A stretch of 64,000 nt of DNA from JALZAI01 sp038212215 (GTDB lineage: Bacteria; Actinomycetota; Actinomycetes; Mycobacteriales; Jatrophihabitantaceae): NCBI GenBank assembly GCA_038212215.1, contig JBBQUT010000010.1:1-64000 (forward strand), given 5' to 3'. Of this stretch, positions 61,248 through 64,000 are shown one piece after another (position 1 is the first letter of the stretch; every line of letters starts with the position of its first letter). The notes beneath the pieces are model-generated. The model did no database searches. It was not told the DNA's origin and saw only the letters and a program-made list of their open reading frames with translations. The translations under genes were made by a program, and so were the position numbers.

Positions 61248-61889
61248 TCAGCTGTCGACCATCTTGCGGCTGCTGATGACTTCGTCGACGATCCCGTATT
61301 CCTTCGCCATATCGGCAGTGAGGATCGTGTCGCGCTCGATGTCAGCGCGAATCTTCTCCTCCGACTGGCCGGTGTGCTTAGCGAGGATTGACTCGAGCAG
61401 GGCGCGCATCCGCAAAATCTCGTTGGCCTGGATCTCCAGGTCGGTGACCTGACCCTGCCCTTCGCCGGAGGGCTGGTGGATCAGTACCCGGGAATTCTTC
61501 AGCGCGTACCGCTTCCCCTTCGTACCGGCCGCGAGAAGCACCGCAGCAGCCGAGGCGGCCTGGCCCATGCAGTAGGTCTGCACCTCCGGGCGGACGAACT
61601 GCAGCGTGTCATAGATCGCCGTCAGCGCGGTGAACGAGCCGCCGGGTGAGTTGATGTAGATGAGGATGTCGCGATCGGGGTCGTTGGACTCGAGCACGAT
61701 GAGCTGCGCGATCACGTCGTTCGCGACGACGTCGTCGATCGGGGCGCCGAGGAAAATGATGCGTTCCTCGAAGAGTTTGTTGTACGGGTTGGATTCCTTG
61801 ATGCCGTAGTTCGTCCGCTCGACGAAGGACGGCAGCACGTAGCGCGACTGCGGAAGCTGCAGTCCGCCGGGCTGGTAGAGCTCGCTCAT
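61248..61889 (-). CDS. clpP2: ATP-dependent Clp protease proteolytic subunit ClpP2
   Basis: 213 residues. Catalytic S113 (CMGQAASAAA), H138 (LIHQPSG), D187. The insertion of about 20 N-terminal residues before the core and the GQAAS motif fit the second of the two actinobacterial ClpP types, which form a mixed tetradecamer. ATG 61889. The stop of clpP1 is 14 nt upstream. Confidence 0.96.
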   Translation of the reverse strand: MSELYQPGGLQLPQSRYVLPSFVERTNYGIKESNPYNKLFEERIIFLGAPIDDVVANDVIAQLIVLESNDPDRDILIYINSPGGSFTALTAIYDTLQFVRPEVQTYCMGQAASAAAVLLAAGTKGKRYALKNSRVLIHQPSGEGQGQVTDLEIQANEILRMRALLESILAKHTGQSEEKIRADIERDTILTADMAKEYGIVDEVISSRKMVDS

Positions 61890-61903
61890 ATCGGTGATCC
61901 CTC

Positions 61904-62542
61904 TCAGGCCGGGGCCGGTCCGGCGCCGTTCGGCACCTGGGCCACCCGGCTGACGACGTGGTCGACAAAGCCGTATTCCTGGGCCTGGTCTGCGGTGAAC
62001 CAGCGGTCGCGCTCGGAATCGGCCTGGACCTGCGCGAGCGGCTGGCCGGTGTGCTCGCTGATGAGCTTGGCCATCTCGATCTTGGTGAGCTTGAACTGCT
62101 CGGCCTGGATAGCGATGTCCGAAGCCGTTCCGCCGATGCCGGCGGATGGCTGGTGCATCATGACCCGCGCGTGCGGCAGCGCGTAGCGCTTGCCGCGGGT
62201 GCCGGCCGAGAGCAGGAACTGGCCCATCGACGCCGCCAGACCCATCGCGTAGGTCGCGATGTCGCAGTCGACGAACTGCATGGTATCGAAGATGGCCATC
62301 CCGGCGGTGACCGAGCCACCCGGCGAGTTGATGTAGAGGTTGATGTCGCGCCCGGGGTCTTCCGCGGCGAGCAGCAACAGCTGCGCGCTCAGCTGGTTGG
62401 CGATGGTGTCGTCGACCACCTGTCCGAGGAAGATGATCCGTTCGCGCAGCAGCCGGTCGTACACGGAGTCGTTGAGCGTCATGCCGGAACCCGGGGCTCT
62501 CATCTCGAGAACCCGCATCGGCTGGGGGTCGAAGCGACTCAC
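61904..62542 (-). CDS. clpP1: ATP-dependent Clp protease proteolytic subunit ClpP1
   Basis: 212 residues. Catalytic S105 (GLAASMGQFLL), H130 (MMHQPSAG), D179. With ClpP2 it forms the hetero-oligomeric protease essential in actinomycetes. GTG 62542 has GAAGGAAGG about 13 nt upstream; an ATG further in, near residue 21 (MTLNDSVYD), is an alternative. A ClgR-like box is about 85 nt upstream of the start. Confidence 0.95.
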   Translation of the reverse strand: MSRFDPQPMRVLEMRAPGSGMTLNDSVYDRLLRERIIFLGQVVDDTIANQLSAQLLLLAAEDPGRDINLYINSPGGSVTAGMAIFDTMQFVDCDIATYAMGLAASMGQFLLSAGTRGKRYALPHARVMMHQPSAGIGGTASDIAIQAEQFKLTKIEMAKLISEHTGQPLAQVQADSERDRWFTADQAQEYGFVDHVVSRVAQVPNGAGPAPA

Positions 62543-62624
62543 TTCAGAGAACCTTCCTTCGTTGTGTGCTGTTCTTGCTCGACACTAACCAAGCCGCGGC
62601 CACGAGCAGTCCCTGAATGTGTGT

Positions 62625-62642
62625 CGTTCGCTCAGGGCGTTA
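62625..62642 (-). promoter_or_regulatory. ClgR-like operator upstream of clpP1P2
   Basis: Contains CGCTCAGGGCG (62629-62639), matching the CGC-Y-N-A-N-R-GCG core described for the Clp-gene regulator ClgR of actinobacteria. The outer A/T positions match only in part. It lies in the tig-clpP1 gap. Confidence 0.5.
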
Positions 62643-62660
62643 CACCGGACGCTGCCCGGA

Positions 62661-64000
62661 TCAGTGCTCGGTGACCTCGGCGACCTGATCGTCGGCGGCG
62701 GGCTCAGTGTCGGATTCGGTGCCGTATTCGGTGTCGGAATCGGTGTCGGACGGTGCGCTTGGCGCAAGCAGCGAGAGATCCACCCGGTTGCCCGACGCGT
62801 CGGTGATCGCGGCAGATGCGAGCAGCGCGGCGAGCGCCTTGTTGCGGCGCACATCGGCGACCATCGCTGGAACGTTTCCTGCGTCGACGACCTGCTTGGC
62901 GAAGTCCTGCGGCGCTACCTCGTAACGCGCGGCTTGGCGGACCAGGTACTCGGTGAGCTCCTCGTTACCGACCTGAACATTGGTCGCGGCGGCCGCGGCG
63001 TCCAGGATGAATTCGGCCCGCACCGCCTTCTCTGCGCCTTCGCGCAGCTCCGCGGTGAACTCCTCACGGGTCTTACCCTGCGTCTTGAGGTAGTGCTCGA
63101 ACAGGGCGTCGTCGTGATCGAGAGCGTGCACGATTTCGTGCTCGCGTTGCTCGAGCGCCGTGGTGAGCGCCGACTCGGGCACCTCGAAGTCGACCGACGC
63201 GATGAGTTGCTCGACAAGCTTGTCGCGGGCCTGCGCCCCCTGCTGCAGGGTCTTGGCCCGTTCGATGCGGGTAGCCAGGTCATCGCGCAGTTCCGCGACG
63301 GTATCGAACTCGCTGGCCAGCTGCGCGAACTCGTCGTCCACCGCTGGAAGTTCCTTCTCTTTCACCGAGTGCACGGTCGCATTGATCTGGGCGGCGGTGC
63401 CGACCTGGTCGCCCTGCTGGAGGGTGGCGGTGAACGTCACCGTGTCCCCGGCGCGGGCGCCGATCAGCGCGTCGTCGAGTCCCTCGATCAAGTCGCCGGA
63501 ACCGACCTCGTAGGACATCCCGTTTGCCGTGCCGGCCTCGATCGCTTCGCCGTCGACGGAGGCCGCAAGATCGATGGCGACGTAGTCGCCGGACTGTACG
63601 GGGCGCTCGACACTCGTGAGCGTGCCGAACCGGTCGCGTAACTCCTCGAATTGCTCGTCGATGTCTGCATCGCTGACCTCGACGTCGTCGACGGTGACGG
63701 CGAGGCCGTCCAGGTCGGGCAGGTTGATCTCGGGCCGGACGTCGACCTCTGCGGTGAAGATGAACGGTTCGTTCTCGCCGAGGGTCGAAACGTCGGTGAC
63801 CAATTCGATATCCGGCTGGCCCAAAGCCTGGATTTCCAGCTCGCGTGCGGCCTCGACGTACTTGCGCGGGACCACCGCGCTAACAGCCTCCTCGAGGACG
63901 GCGAGCCGGCCCACCCGTTGGTCGATGATGCGGGCCGGCACCTTGCCCGGTCGGAACCCGGGCACGCGCAGCTGCGAACCGATCTTCTTGTACGCGGCGT
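62661..64000 (-). CDS. tig: trigger factor (5' end outside window)
   Basis: Partial: the 3' 446 codons are present. Ribosome-docking region motif VPGFRPGKVP lies at the window edge (preceded by AYKKIGSQLR), then the PPIase domain and the C-terminal arm domain. The tail is very acidic with Ser-Asp-Thr-Glu repeats (about 20 residues, SDTDSDTE). Binds nascent chains at the ribosome exit. It precedes clpP1P2-clpX, the order seen across bacteria. Confidence 0.95.
   Translation of the reverse strand, partial: AAYKKIGSQLRVPGFRPGKVPARIIDQRVGRLAVLEEAVSAVVPRKYVEAARELEIQALGQPDIELVTDVSTLGENEPFIFTAEVDVRPEINLPDLDGLAVTVDDVEVSDADIDEQFEELRDRFGTLTSVERPVQSGDYVAIDLAASVDGEAIEAGTANGMSYEVGSGDLIEGLDDALIGARAGDTVTFTATLQQGDQVGTAAQINATVHSVKEKELPAVDDEFAQLASEFDTVAELRDDLATRIERAKTLQQGAQARDKLVEQLIASVDFEVPESALTTALEQREHEIVHALDHDDALFEHYLKTQGKTREEFTAELREGAEKAVRAEFILDAAAAATNVQVGNEELTEYLVRQAARYEVAPQDFAKQVVDAGNVPAMVADVRRNKALAALLASAAITDASGNRVDLSLLAPSAPSDTDSDTEYGTESDTEPAADDQVAEVTEH

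Overview
The window is a 64 kb piece of a high-GC Actinomycetota chromosome. Evidence: uniformly GC-rich coding, many GTG and some TTG starts, ClpP1/ClpP2 as two consecutive genes, a long RNase E/G with an actinobacterial N-terminal extension, an F420/PNPOx-type small enzyme, MmyB-type regulators, and a gene order familiar from actinomycetes (dnaJ2-hrcA, lepA-rpsT-holA-comEC-comEA, nadD-rsfS-gpgP-like, rplU-rpmA-obgE-proBA, mreBCD-mrdA-rodA, folC-valS, clpX-clpP-tig). I cannot name the genus. No rRNA, tRNA, intact insertion sequence or CRISPR array was seen.

Layout. 1-7.5 kb: remnant of a sodium/solute symporter, then a leftward run (dead cytidine-deaminase-like gene, HlyC/CorC protein, ybeY, phoH, HIT protein, rsmE, dnaJ, hrcA) with a CIRCE-like operator in front of dnaJ. 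7.5-8.6 kb: a decayed pocket with an alpha-amylase pseudogene abutting a VapC/PIN-toxin fragment. 8.6-16.7 kb: hemW, an MFS exporter with a tiny membrane protein in front of it, a quinone-oxidoreductase-like gene, a 2'-5' RNA ligase-like gene, lepA, an NAD(P)-binding protein and a PRPP synthetase. 17-27.7 kb: rpsT facing holA-comEC-comEA, then degV, leuS, a histidine phosphatase and rsfS. leuS is preceded by what looks like a leucine-sensing leader peptide and attenuator. 27.7-36.9 kb: nadD, a fused acyl-reductase/SDR gene, an NTF2-like gene and a divergent MmyB-type regulator, then proA and proB separated by an accessory insertion (ankyrin protein, broken HNH nuclease, methyltransferase). 36.9-46.4 kb: obgE-rpmA-rplU, rne, two radical-SAM-related genes, and a divergent EamA transporter followed by a SnoaL-like gene. 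46.4-52.2 kb: elongasome operon mreB-mreC-mreD-mrdA-rodA. 52.3-64 kb: ndk, two tail-to-tail response regulators without a kinase, DUF4233-folC, valS, a Gfo/Idh/MocA oxidoreductase, clpX, clpP2, clpP1 and a 5'-truncated tig. A ClgR-like box lies upstream of clpP1.

How it fits together. Most genes serve translation and ribosome biogenesis (ybeY, rsmE, lepA, leuS, valS, rsfS, obgE, L21, L27, S20), protein quality control (dnaJ/hrcA, clpX/clpP, tig) and cell-wall elongation. Tight operons show as 1-4 nt stop/start overlaps (ATGA or GTGA) at many junctions.

Signals not explained by ordinary annotation: a candidate leaderless Leu-rich leader peptide with a terminator before leuS; recurring short tandem repeats (14-19 nt) placed at stop codons or in leaders; a 234-nt out-of-frame overlap of comEC with holA; two head-to-head -10 boxes overlapping inside a near-perfect inverted repeat; and a widespread -10 box 6-8 nt before start codons, suggesting common leaderless transcription.
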